Assembly (NCBI GenBank): GCA_024704765.1
Contig: JAKMXF010000111.1
Coordinates: 1,685,627 to 1,749,626 of the forward strand
Direction of reading: 5' to 3'
From: Oopsacas minuta
Taxonomy: Eukaryota > Porifera > Hexactinellida > Lyssacinosida > Leucopsacidae
Length of the DNA stretch: 64,000 nucleotides
Part shown: positions 23,257-34,257 of the stretch, piece by piece
Layout: each line of letters begins with the position of its first letter
How positions within the stretch are numbered: the first letter of the stretch is position 1
The notes under the pieces: generated by a model
Databases searched by the model: none
What the model saw: the letters and a program-made list of their open reading frames with translations, nothing else
Told to the model about the DNA's origin: nothing
Position numbers and translations under genes: made by a program

Positions 23257-24314
23257 TCAAAACTTAACCCCGAGTTTAATAAAAAAAGTTGATACTATTT
23301 CTTGTCTCATCAATACTCCACTTCCTGAAGAATGGGGAGTGTGAGTCTCATGAATTTGTTCATCCAGTGTATCAATGTCAGTATCGAGGCCATGGTTGAT
23401 ACAAATGTTATGCAGTACCATAGTTGCCAAAATAATTTTGCAACACTTTTCCGGACTGTAAGAAGGAAACCTCCTGTTTTGTCCATTGAGCGCCAACGAC
23501 TTTTCCAAATGCCAAAAGAATATTCGATCATTTTTCGAACCTTTACAAACGATCGATTATATTTTCTTTGTCCAGGAGTGGTTGGAGATGGTATTGGAGT
23601 CATGAGATTCAGTTTTAATCCATACGCACTATCACCCAATAACCATCCATGAACTGTTGGTATAGTGCCATTTGATATTTTTCCGTTTACAGCTGATTGT
23701 CGCCATATGAATGCATCATGTGTACTCTCGGGTCACATGACAACGGAATCTATGAAACGAAATTCATGATCACAAATTGCTTGTATATTAATAGAATGAA
23801 ACAACTTTCGATTGACATACACTTCTTCATTGACTGCAGGTGCAGTGATGGCTACATGTGAGCCATCGATACAACCGAACACAAGAGGAAATCCTCCATG
23901 TTAATGAAATGATTCTTGGATAACTCTTTGTCGACTTTCACTAGGAAATTTAATATACCTACTTGCAATAGATGCTAAGCCATCACACACTGCAGTGACA
24001 CTCCCTGATACAGATGTTTGTGAAATGCCATGGGCAGAAGCAACTACTGTCTGAAATGTACCAGTTGCTAGGAACTGTAGTGCTACTGCCAATTGTGTTG
24101 TTGGAGGTATGGAATGGGAACGTGTTGTTGATCGGAATAATTTACTCGGTATCTCATTTAGAAGTTCCATGAAAATATAGCGAGTAATCCTGTAACGAGC
24201 AATAAATTCTCCATCAGAATATTCATCTAGGGGATTTCGTCGATCTCTGAAAACTCTTTGACGGCGCAAGCTACTAGCAATTTCAAGATCAAGAATATGA
24301 AGCGCTGATGCCAT
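23257..24314 (-). pseudogene. HARBI1-like nuclease/transposase, broken
   Basis: DDE nuclease of PIF/Harbinger. I place the start at Met 24312-24314 (MASALHILDLE), since the upstream leucine run is the translated trinucleotide repeat. N-terminal block to 23901 includes LAVALQFLATGTFQTVVA and SQTSVSGSV, typical of the helix-turn-helix part. Then in frame: TAA stop, [16 protein letters not shown] (first Asp), a TGA stop near 23735, WLLGDSAYGL (second Asp), RKMIEYSFGIWKSRW (Glu). A frameshift near 23490 moves the C-terminus (KIILATMVLHNICINHGLD) to another frame. Two nonsense codons and one frameshift make it inactive. Confidence 0.85.
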
Positions 24315-24352
24315 TGTTGATATCACAAAATTTCTTTGTAGAATTAGATAGG

Positions 24353-24353
<1 letters not shown>

Positions 24354-24386
<33 letters not shown>
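24354..24386. repeat. (CAA)n microsatellite
   Basis: Eleven uninterrupted CAA units just upstream of the HARBI1-like start (on the minus strand, TTG). Confidence 0.95.
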
Positions 24387-24387
<1 letters not shown>

Positions 24388-24830
24388 AGTATATATAGAT
24401 ACGTCCATCAATGGATAATCAATATACCTAAAATGAGAAGTTTGCTAGGAAAATTGCAATAGTTTGATAGACAATCAAAGTTAAGTCAACTATAGACATG
24501 ACTTAAGTTTTTTGGTAATATTTGGGTAAGTTTAAGCAAATACTTAGTTTTTGCTTAAGTTTTGTTTAGTGAATACCAACTTAAGATTTGCTTAAGTTTA
24601 AGCAAATACTTAGTTTTTGCTTAAAGTTAAGCAAATCTTAAGTTAAGTTGTCTAGTGAATGAGGCCCCAGAACTTGCTATAATGAGATTATTCTGTAGTA
24701 TACCCAATTTACATTCTTCAATTTAGAGGAAATTGTGGTTGCTTTTGAATTAAATAGAAAGCTTTCTCGTGAGTATTACATGTACTGTATGCATAAATTT
24801 AAAAGAGTTATTAGGTTCGAACTTTAGGAT

Positions 24831-24847
24831 ACACACACACACACACG
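24831..24847. repeat. (AC)n microsatellite
   Basis: About eight AC units followed by GTGT. Confidence 0.9.
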
Positions 24848-24912
24848 TGTACTACAATATCCTAATACGTTTTATATTATCACATACACATACGTAAGTG
24901 TCATACAACAAT

Positions 24913-25040
24913 AGTCGGAGGGAGACAATTGTGTACAGAGACATTTGTGTACAAAGCTAGTGCGACGTTTGTGTACGCTAATACGACGTTTGTGTACGAA
25001 GTGCGAAGTTTGAGTACGAATATTTTTGTACGTGCCTTTT
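24913..25040. repeat. short-period GACRTTTGTGTAC repeats
   Basis: AGACAATTGTGTACAG, AGACATTTGTGTACAAAG, CGACGTTTGTGTACGC, CGACGTTTGTGTACGAAG and CGAAGTTTGAGTACGAAT occur in a row at about 17-26 bp spacing. Same architecture as 18225-18310 and 60297-60345. Confidence 0.75.
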
Positions 25041-25092
25041 TGTAATTACCTGGAGGAGTGGGTAGAGGGCTCACTGGCTTAGTATTACTGTA

Positions 25093-25537
25093 CAGTGGAA
25101 CCTCTATAAATGGGGGAGTATGGGACGGGGAAAACCTGACTTGTTCCCCATTCCCCGGTTATATTTTGCATTATGAAGTGCATGTTTTAATGTAAGTATT
25201 ACACTTTTGGGATGAGTGAAGATATTAAGAATTAACAATTGGATATGAAACAGAGAAAATTTTATAAAAATTTTCACCACCCTAAGCACCTTAGATTTTT
25301 CAGTCAATTTGTGTAGTAATACAAATAAGGATAAAAATAGAGGGAAAATGATCTCTACTCCCCCAATTATAGAGGTCATTTTGTATGAGAATAATAACTT
25401 CTGGAAACTCTAGGCCATTCCCCACTTCCCCGTTTATAGAGGGTAGTTTGTATGGAAATGAAGTAAGATGGTCTAAAATTCACCACACTTATAGAGGTTC
25501 CCCATTTATAGAGACCCCACTAATAGAGGTTTTACTG
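25093..25537. mobile_element. TA-flanked MITE, CAGTGGAACCTC ends
   Basis: CAGTGGAACCTCTATAAATG at the left and CCCCACTAATAGAGGTTTTACTG at the right are inverted, with TA at 25091-25092 and 25538-25539. 445 bp; no gene. The terminal sequence is related to the shorter MITEs at 13865 and 37171. Internal GGTTATA/TATAGAGG words repeat. Confidence 0.8.
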
Positions 25538-25788
25538 TATCAGTAATACTTGATAAACTGTAACAAATCAACGTGATAAGTCATTTGTTTAAATATTGTT
25601 GTAAGGATCAATACCTAATACCTATACTACAGAAATAATAATGACGGTAATACTAATTCTAAAAATGGAGATACTAACAATACTGAAAGATTTGATAAAT
25701 AAAGGTACACCTTAAAAGCAATAATTTGAAGGTAGGTATGGATAGGCCTCGTGTGATAGCTCGTTACTAATCCAACTAATGTGATCAA
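25538..25788. other. no gene recognised
   Basis: Spacer of A-rich text with loosely repeated AATACTAA words. Nothing supported. Confidence 0.4.
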
Positions 25789-28700
25789 TAGGCCGGATCG
25801 AGAAAAGTATAAATCGTCGCTTCAACTTCTACCTAAGGGAAAAGTTGCCTTTACCATTTTCTAGGAAAATGCGAGACTTAAATTTGAAAAATATTTCGAT
25901 TTGACCCTTGCGGTTTTATATTTTTGCTGTGTCACTTTCACAAAATTGATTTTATATTGTCCGAATTTTCAAATTCCTTTGACTTAGCCCCTTTATATAT
26001 ATTATTTGGTAATAGTAAGTGGCATATTTGCTATTGAATGGTGTATTAATCGAATTTCTATGTCCAAAGATACTCAAGTTATCAAGATTTTTTTTGCATA
26101 TTCTATCATACCCTAATATTATTACTCACCCCCCATTTTTTTCCGATTATTTGAAAATTATTAGCTTTTTTATCTATCGTGGTATATGATTCAATTATGT
26201 TATATCAAGTATATTTAACATGCATAATCTTTCTTTGACTCAAATGCGGGCATTTTTTCTCTTGATGTTAGGGTTGAAAGAATTAATCCATGTCTCGCAT
26301 CTTCTCCTGTTACTGAACACGAACTTTTAGTAACTAATTTAATAGTTCTTTCAACAGCTTGTGTATGGCATGGATATGCTGGAATTTCTAGTGGAGCACG
26401 TACACAATTAATTAGTACTTCTTTTGAGAGGTATCTTGTAAAAGGCGGTTCTGTGATAAAAGAGGTTTCCCAATCAATCATATCCACATATGTTTCGGCA
26501 GTGAACCTTATTGAAGGAAGATTAAATGGGCGAATTTCAATCGGTCTAAATGATGAACTGTTAATTCGGATATCTAAAATAGTCTTCACTGCCTTTTGTC
26601 TAATTTGCTCATCATTATCTGCAAGCATCGATAACAGTAGATTTTCTGGATGACAAAAATATGAGTTTCTCTGTATCACATCGCAAATTACTCCTGGTCA
26701 GACTCCGATAGATCTCCCAGCAAAGATATCACAAAAAAATATTTTTAGGTCCATCTGTGCAAATCGGGTTACTCTTGATTCTAAACCAAACTGGTGCATA
26801 ATAATTGACAATAAAATTGACAAGTCGGGTTAATTCAGGTGTGGGATGTATCGTAGAAATGTATGACCTAAGTAATCTGTTGGCCAGTGTTGTCCATCTA
26901 GCATGATGTATAGGACCAGGTTGCATCGATGCCAGTTCAGATGAGCAAATACCAGTCTGAACTGCATGACAGATATTATATAGATATTTCTGATCTTTAT
27001 TTAAATTCTTGAGAATATCGGAATCAATAAGTTGAGTTTTATCGCATAAAGGATGATACGCTGCAATTGGTTTGCAAGTAAAATCACAATTAAGTTCTTT
27101 ACCAATTACTCCTTTAAAAGAATTGGGTCCACTGGTTTTTCCATCTATTATTTGAAAGAGATGCCTCAATGGAAGTTCATTACCATGTAATTGGCAAATA
27201 AACCAGTGGAGTGGTTTTGTGAACTCTAGTTCAAGTAATCTAATACACCCATTGTAGATTCCAGTGTTAACACGAGCTCCATCAGCTCCAACCGCCATTA
27301 AATTTGAATTACGCTCCCTGCAAAGATCAGTCAATTCCCTTGCTATACCTTTGGCTTTACCAGAACTTGGTGTTACATGGGCAACATACTGATTCCCCGG
27401 TTCAGATAAAACAGTATAATATTCTTCATTTGCAGTATCCTGATGCAAATGTCCATCTTCCCTTTCTACCAGTACTCGAGTTTGATCTTTACGGCCATCA
27501 AAATATATTGCAGATATACCATTGATAGTTTCGTGAGCCTCATTAGCCAATTCCTTTCTCACAGAGAATCTAGATCTACGCGGAGTTTGTTTCTATCAAT
27601 AATTTGACTATCTTCTTCCTGTGTGATAATACCGTAATCTTGCAGTACTGCGTTAGCTATAGCTGCGCCTGCCCGATCGCTAATTTGATATCTATCACAC
27701 ATTATGGCTAAATTTCGTAATTGATTATGATTACGTGTATACTTGTGAGTATTAGATGTACTTGAGTCAAAAGATTCAAACTCTTCAAAGTCACATTCTA
27801 TAAATTCTTGCGAAGGTTGAACTGCATGTAATCTCTTCATTTCCCTTTCTTCTCTTTCATATTGTGCCTCTTTTCTTTTTTGTTTAACAATATTTTTGAG
27901 GTTGTCATGCAATCCAAGCTGGATATAAATAATTTTCGAGCGTTTCGCTGATCAAAGAGAAATGCGTGGTATCTTTTTATCGAGAGAGCAAAAACATTTA
28001 CCTTCCTGAATTAGGCATTTGCAACTTGAGACATCGAACAAGACATTGAATTCAGAAATAATAAGCTGTATACGGTCAGGTTGTTGCTTGTTTTGGATAC
28101 TTTTTCCGTAGTATTTAGCTTTCTCAATAATATCAGAATTGATGTACTGTTTTATTTGAGCTCTGATATAGTGGGTATGGAAGCCAAATTATAGATACGC
28201 ACTAATACTTCAGTTAGTTCTTTCGCTATATCATCTCTAGTTGATTTAGAATCTTCATTTCTAAGCATTCTATAATGATTATATATATCTAGTTTTGTTG
28301 GAAGTTGATTTTCTGGAATGGGTCTTGGATAGCCAAAAATAGGATGAAATACTTTACTACACGTGTTTTCTGCCATTTCAAAAATAAATAAATTTTAGGA
28401 ATATAATCACTCAATAATATGAATGATTTGATCGAGCATTGATATAGATACTATAATTGACCATAAATTCCATGCTAGATAAATGGTAACTAAGTTAAGA
28501 ACAAGAGATAAGGAATGTTAGTAAAATTTCTTTGTGATAACCTATTGATGAATTTGGATCTAGATAAAGAAATATATTAAGTTTGGTGATTATATAACAA
28601 ATTTTACTAAGAAAATAGAATTTTCAAATAATTGGAAAAAAATGGGGGTGGGTAATAATATTAGGGTATGATAGAATATGCAAAAAAATCTTGATAACTT

Positions 28701-28986
28701 GAGTATCCTTAGCATAGAAATTCGATTAATGCACCATTCAATAGCAAATATGCGACTTACTATTACCAAATAATATATATAAAGGGGCTAAGTCAAAGGA
28801 ATTTGAAAATTCGGACAATATAAAATCAATTTTGCGAAAGTGACACAGCAAAAATATAAAACCGCAAGGGTCAAATCGAAATATTTTTCAAATTTAAGTC
28901 TCGCATTTTCCTAGAAAATGGTAAAGGCAACTTTTCCCTTAGGTAGAAGTTGAAGCGACGATTTATACTTTTCTCGATCCGGCCTA
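25789..28986 (-). mobile_element. 3198-bp hAT-like transposon, copy B (inverted)
   Basis: Same ends and same length as copy A (2460-5657), opposite orientation. Flanks GTGATCAA (25781-25788) and GCGATCAA (28987-28994) form an 8-bp target duplication with one mismatch, different from that of copy A, so this is an independent insertion and not a segmental duplication. In the stretches I compared, differences from A were one A lost in the first ORF (about 28157) and one extra C in a C-run (about 26130). Confidence 0.93.
26215..28376 (-). pseudogene. hAT-like DDE transposase, broken (copy B)
   Basis: Minus-strand counterpart of the copy A transposase with the same three breaks: frame changes around FDQRNARKLFISSLD, the -1 shift at 27559-27562 and the TGA near 26700. 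It has one additional lesion: loss of one A after SELK truncates the first block to 74 codons (28152-28376). The catalytic blocks (YFDGRKD, VGADGARVNTG, ICQLHGNELPLRHL, TQAVERTIK) are identical to those in copy A. Confidence 0.8.
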
Positions 28987-29394
28987 GCGATCAACCATGC
29001 TGAGGCTCTCAGAAACGAGCAGAGTAAAGAATGGCTTGCTAAAGGTGCTACGCTAAGCACAAATCCTAGGTCAGATTTTCGTGCTATCAAGGTACTGTTT
29101 TTGCCGGGAACTTCGTGATACAGGACTCACAACTGACCCTGATTCACCTGTACCCTGGATGGTAGCCAGATGATAATATTTATGAAACCTCAACATGCAA
29201 TTTTCGTAAACAATAAAAATAACCACAATAATTAGGTGTACTTTTGTATGTAAATAATGCAATTTGTTATGTAATTGTAGATTCGTTTATTCAATGTCTT
29301 CATATTTGCTTTCGTACTAATTTAGATTGCTCATGATAATTTCATCCTAATTCTACTTTAAATTCCTCAGTTCTTGGATATAGCTTAATCAACG
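28987..29394. other. no gene recognised
   Basis: Spacer between copy B and the THAP relic. No coding signal seen. Confidence 0.4.
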
Positions 29395-30930
29395 ATGTCA
29401 AATTGTTGTTCAGTGCAAAATTGTAAAAGTAATTATCCTGGACTAAAGAATAGCTACACTGATTCACATTGCCAAAAATGCAGAGCTAGCTAAAATGTGG
29501 TTGAAGCAGATATGTCGTGAAAATGTATCTGAATTACAAACATATTTGTCTGTATTAAACATTTCAGAGAAGATCTACTTTTGACCGTCGATATACCGCA
29601 ATTTGTTGGTACAGTGAAAACTGTTTCCAGACGGCCAGCCTACCTACCTAGTTCTTTCCCTCGTATATTTGAATTCCCACTTATTCAAAAATAAATGACA
29701 CCATCCTCAGCGATTGGATCTTGATAAGAGAGAGAAATCGTTCTTTGATCAGGTATTTAGTTTTTCTATAGGGTAACTAATTCACATACATAAGAATTCT
29801 TTTATTCAATATCTATTATCGAGGGGGTTACAGATAGCAAGCGTGACTATGAACTTTAACTAGAAAGATTCGCTGTATCGACTTTTGAAGAATTTAATCT
29901 TAAAATTTCTAATTATACATTGCCGGAGAGGTTCTTATGGTATTCTTCTGATAGAACTTTGAGTATATTTAAACCTCGGCTTTCTGGATCACTTCTTAAC
30001 GTTGAATCCTATATCCTTATAGATTCATGTCTCTGCGCAAAGGGTTAGTTTATCTACTTTACATTTATTATAAATCGGTTTGTATTTATCGGGAATACTT
30101 AATACATTAAAATATACATCTACAAATGGTTTATATAGAAAATACTAGGGTAATATATACGAAATCCCTTACTAACCGAAAACACTGTACTTTTTGTTGT
30201 AGCCCATTTTTGATTGATTATAATTACCCCTTCGTAAGATTGATATTTAAACACTTTTATAAAATTGTTTCTTTAGGATTTTATGAAGATGTCCAGGTAG
30301 TTCTAACTGTGCAAAATATTAAAGACGTTTGTGATATTGATTCCTCTATTATAGATATTTCGAGCTACCATCAATATGATTCCGAAAAGAAATCAAACAA
30401 ACTATTGTTAAACTTCAATCTTTAATTGATAAGTTTGAACTTAATCATGAATCTGATACATTATCAACAATCCCTCGTCTCCAATTTATACTATGCCAAC
30501 TCGCAAATATCTTACTTCCCAAGCAAAAATACAGATACAATGTGATCACTCTGACACTTGCTTTAAAGGTCCAACTTATTTTTCCTGCTTGTTAGAGTTT
30601 TCTTGAAACTTCTCTATGTCTTACACTTCCACATCAATCTACATTACGTAATCTTACTCAAATCAGGTTTGGAATATGCGCTTAAAGAATTTCTCATTAA
30701 ATCAACTGCGGATTTCACTAAACGACAGCGTCAGCCTGTATTAAACATCGATGAGGTTTAAGTACAGTCTGACTTTAGCAATAAAGGAGGCCAGATTTAT
30801 GGCTCGTCCAGTTCGAGTGTAGAAGTAGCAGCGAAAACTGTACTAGCTTTCATGGTTACTAGTCTTTTCGAAAAATGATCAGGCCTTATCCTTTGTAGGC
30901 TATGATTACCCCATTTAGCAGTTTATACGA
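29395..30930 (+). pseudogene. P-element/THAP9-like transposase relic
   Basis: ATG at 29395 starts MSNCCSVQNCKSNYPGLK, the first Cys pair of a THAP zinc finger. With frame changes it continues to AKNAELAKMWLKQICREN (the central Trp), then HFREDLLLTVDIP and RRPAYLPSSFPRIF, the His-Phe end of THAP plus the AVPTIF-like tail. Further on, near 30520-30660, come KYRYNVITLTLALKVQLIF and LPHQSTLRNLTQI, and near 30750-30890 IDEV, GQIYGSSSS and AAKTVLAFMVTSLFEK, matching the start of the P-type RNase H fold with its first Asp. Many stops; the rest of the transposase is missing. Terminal repeats not found. Confidence 0.7.
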
Positions 30931-31264
30931 ATCTTAGAAAGTAAAATAATTGAGAAAATATAAATCTTCTAAAAATTTAAATTATCCATTTTTAATTTGA
31001 AACAAGATTGTATTACTAAAAAGGGCTTGTCTAACCAGCAACCTTTTATCAGACTTTTGTATATAGCAACTTAGGAGAGACGTTTTACTTTAATTTTTCC
31101 TTCAATTAATATCTCAAATGAACGAATTTATTGAAATTTTATACATCAATGAACATAAGTTTTTAGTAGAATATACACAATCACAGGTCTGAGTTTTGAA
31201 GGTTTTAACTGGTATTATTTTCGCTACACACTTTTCCTAAATATTAATTTTAGAAAATTTTTAT

Positions 31265-33005
31265 AATTAAACTGTAAATTTCCATTCCTGTTTATGTAGA
31301 TACAGCTTGCGAAAACAGTTTCTTCATGCATTTTCCTAGTATTGGTGTTTGTAGATGAACTTATTGCAATTTGACCAGAAACATATTTTCCTTCTTGAAT
31401 ACTTTTTATTGGTCAATTTTGCCACTTGTTTGTTGTTTGCCTGTTTGTTCATACCCAAGAACAGGATGTCCCCCGTATTATTGCCTGTACCAGATCCTCG
31501 CTACCCCTAAATTTGCGGAAACACTATAATTGTGGCCAGAATTTGGCAACTGTACCCAAGTTTGTCTCCTTTATCGTTCCGAAAGTTGCGTACCGTTGCA
31601 GGTGTAATATAGTAATCCTCCCCCGAGAAGAATACTTATCATACATAGGAAAGTTCCCCCTATACAAAATTTTGTTACCAATTCGTTGATAATTCTTAAT
31701 ATTTGTTGCTTTGCGCGTATTATTGCTATTACGAAGATTGTACATATGTATTTCTACTTGATGGTTTGTGGATTTTATTATAATTCCTTTAGAGGATGAT
31801 TTGTCGTATTTTTATGATTTATTCCTGTCTTCGGATTTTTTCGCATTAGAACTGCAGGATTGGTGCTTCCTTTGATTTCCATTCAAATTAGATGCTGATT
31901 TAATAGCTCTCTAGTACAAATGTGACTAGTAATAGTGCAAATCGGGATTTCTAGGAAGAATACTATGTAGTAATTCTTCCCAGAGGGGAAATTCCTACAT
32001 ACTATCTTGCCCCTCCGTGAATATTATAATAAGAGGAAATTTTCTATATCACCCCAGCACTATAGTCACAGCCTTAAGTGAAGCCTATTTATATTATCGA
32101 TTACCATGATAAACAGATAGTCAGTGTTCCCGCTAATTTACGGGTAGGTAGGTATCTGCTAAAGGCAGAGCATTAAAAGACAGGACCTGGAGCGCGCTCC
32201 ATTTATGAATCATGAGCAGAAGGTGGAGCGGCGCTCCATTTTTGAAGGAATACACAAACTAGAGCGCGGACCTATTTAATTGCAACAATATACAAATCTA
32301 ATCGTTATTCGGCATAAAATTTAGTATTATTGATATAAAAGTGATACTGTGACACTATTGTATGATTCACAATATATTCAAATGGTTTGACGCTGCACAT
32401 TTAGCAATTTCCAGAATGTACAATGTTTAAATTCAATCCTGATTACTTAAAATACAAAACTAATGTAAATCTGAAAGAATGAAAACGAAAGCGATTGGAC
32501 CGCTCCAGTATTCCTGGATCCGGAGCCGTAGTGCAGTCCTTTTCTCACAAAGAGCGGAGGCGGGAACGCCGAGCGAGAAGTCGGTCCAAAATTGAGGAGC
32601 GCTTAATGCATTGGGTGCTGGCATCAATACGGAGGCCATCTATCTATAGACACAATTGCAAATTACATGCGGTTGCCCTCAAAATTCGTGTAAGCCACCA
32701 GGAGGCACTCCAAAATGCAAATTATCTGGGGGTGTGTCCGAATTCCTTAGGGAGATCACTACATAGAGTATGGGACATCTCGGAAAGCATACCATAAATC
32801 CTGTTCCTAATAACGAACAAACAGGCAAACAAACTAACTAGCCGCAAAAATCGACCATTAAAGTGGTTAAGAAGGAATAAGTTAAATTTTTTGTCAAATT
32901 GCAATAAGTTCGTCTAGAAACACGAATAATAGGTAAATGTATAGATGAAACTGTTTTCGTAAGCAGTATCTACATAAACAGGAATGGAAATTTACAGTTT
33001 AACGA
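31265..33005. mobile_element. inner inverted-repeat element
   Basis: About 31265-31455 is the imperfect reverse complement of about 32812-33005 (shared TTCCATTCCTGTTTATGTAG, GCGAAAACAGTTTC, TTATTGCAATTTGAC, TTTGCCTGTTTGTT). The interior includes blocks of higher GC (31460-31690 and 32190-32800). The open frame at 32495-32797 (containing RSRSKIEERLMHWVLASI) might come from a CENP-B/pogo-type helix-turn-helix, but I cannot establish that. Confidence 0.55.
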
Positions 33006-33219
33006 GCCTTTGGATCTTCGCTTCGCGATGAACTCGTCGCATTCCGCCTGGAGGTATCCATTATTCTCCAAATTGACGGCCCCTTTGAGTATTATAATAT
33101 AAATAGATTTAGAACAATGTAATTCACAAATATACGTATATGGCATATATGTTATTGAAATATTTAGTAAGATCAACCTCCTTTGTAGCCGTAGAAGGCA
33201 AGTATCTACTTAAATTTTG

Positions 33220-34015
33220 AGATTTTGCTAATTTGTTTACTTTATATTCATAAAAACAACAATAAATTTACATATGAGTACTTGAAAATGCGAAATTCGG
33301 ATTCAACGTATTGTGTTACCCCTGAGTAGCCGTTTAGAGCAAACCTATATATAAATATATATATTTTGAAATTTGGCTAATTTGAATTACTATATATAGT
33401 CAATGCCGGTTATAAGAACATCGTCAGGAACTGGATATAATGTTCTTATATCCGGGGATGTTCTTACAACCAGCATGAAATATATAGGAATATTTGAGAA
33501 CCGTTTCTGAAGATGGTTCTTATATCCGGCATGTCCTTATAACCGGCATGGTATGTTCTTATATCTGGTAAAAATTCAATGGAATAAGATATAAAAGATT
33601 CAGTAAATCGAATTATAGTTTTTATAACCGGCATGTTCTTATATCCGGCATCTAGTGTGTTCATAAAAACAACAATAAATTTACATATGAGTATCTTGAA
33701 ATGCGATTTTCTAGTCAAGTATACTTAATTACCCCTGAGTAGCCGTTTAGAGCAAGCCTGTGCGCATATTTCGAGATATGGTTAATTTGTTTACTTTATA
33801 TTCATAAAAACAACAATAAATTTACATATAATTAATCCAAAAGTTTGAAAATCGGATTCAGTATGTTGGATGTATTTAGTGAAGTTTTATTGAATTCTAT
33901 TTACTTCCTTAATAAAAAAGATAAATACATAGTTATGTGACAATTTCAAAATTGCATACCGTAAATCTTATCCTTGACTGACAACAATTGAGATTTAATA
34001 ATATAGATAATACAA
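33220..34015. repeat. dispersed repeat with tandem units of roughly 135 bp
   Basis: Units containing TACCCCTGAGTAGCCGTTTAG and TTTGTTTACTTTATATTCAT occur at about 33224-33350, 33660-33760 and 33780-33850. A conserved block then follows (TGAATTCTATTTACTTCCTT) and a tail TTGAGATTTAATAATATAGA ending about 34010. A MITE splits it at 33395-33655. Confidence 0.7.
33395..33655. mobile_element. MITE, GCCGGTTATAAGAACATC family
   Basis: Begins GTCAATGCCGGTTATAAGAA and ends TGTTCTTATATCCGGCATCT. Internal TTCTTATATCCGGCAT words repeat at least five times in both orientations. Related decayed sequence occurs at 17100-17235. Confidence 0.65.
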
Positions 34016-34257
34016 CTATCCTAAAATTAATTTTTAGGAAAAAGTATGTAGCAAAATAATACCAAGTAAAACTTTCAAACTCAGACCTGTGAATGTGTTT
34101 ATTTCCTAGAAACTTATATGTTGATTGATATATAATATTTCAATAACTTCGTTTATTTGAGATATTAAATGAAGTAATATTTTAATTAAAATGTCTCTTC
34201 TAGGTTGCTATATACAAAAGTTCTAGTAACCTGGGTTGCTAGAATATTAATATATAG

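Larger units (their letters stand above)
21647..24666. mobile_element. PIF/Harbinger transposon
   Basis: The ends share CTCATTCACTAAACAACTTA (left) and its near complement (right, to GAATGAGGCC at 24666). CCA flanks both sides (21644-21646, 24667-24669), a possible 3-bp target duplication, though it is not the usual TWA. It contains the diagnostic two-gene set of the superfamily: a Myb/SANT-like gene (+) and a HARBI1-like nuclease (-), in convergent orientation. Subterminal regions 21660-21860 and 24500-24650 are packed with CTTAAGTTTTGCTTAAGT words. Confidence 0.88.

Noticed and set aside
24301-24386. Leucine-rich N-terminus of the HARBI1-like protein
   Set aside because: It is the translated (CAA)n microsatellite on the minus strand; the real start is at 24314.
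2452-28994. Treating copies A and B as a large inverted segmental duplication
   Set aside because: The flanks differ and each copy has its own 8-bp duplication, so they are separate insertions.
32495-32797. Possible CENP-B/pogo helix-turn-helix protein
   Set aside because: Only a weak resemblance in RSRSKIEERLMHWVLASI; too little to name.
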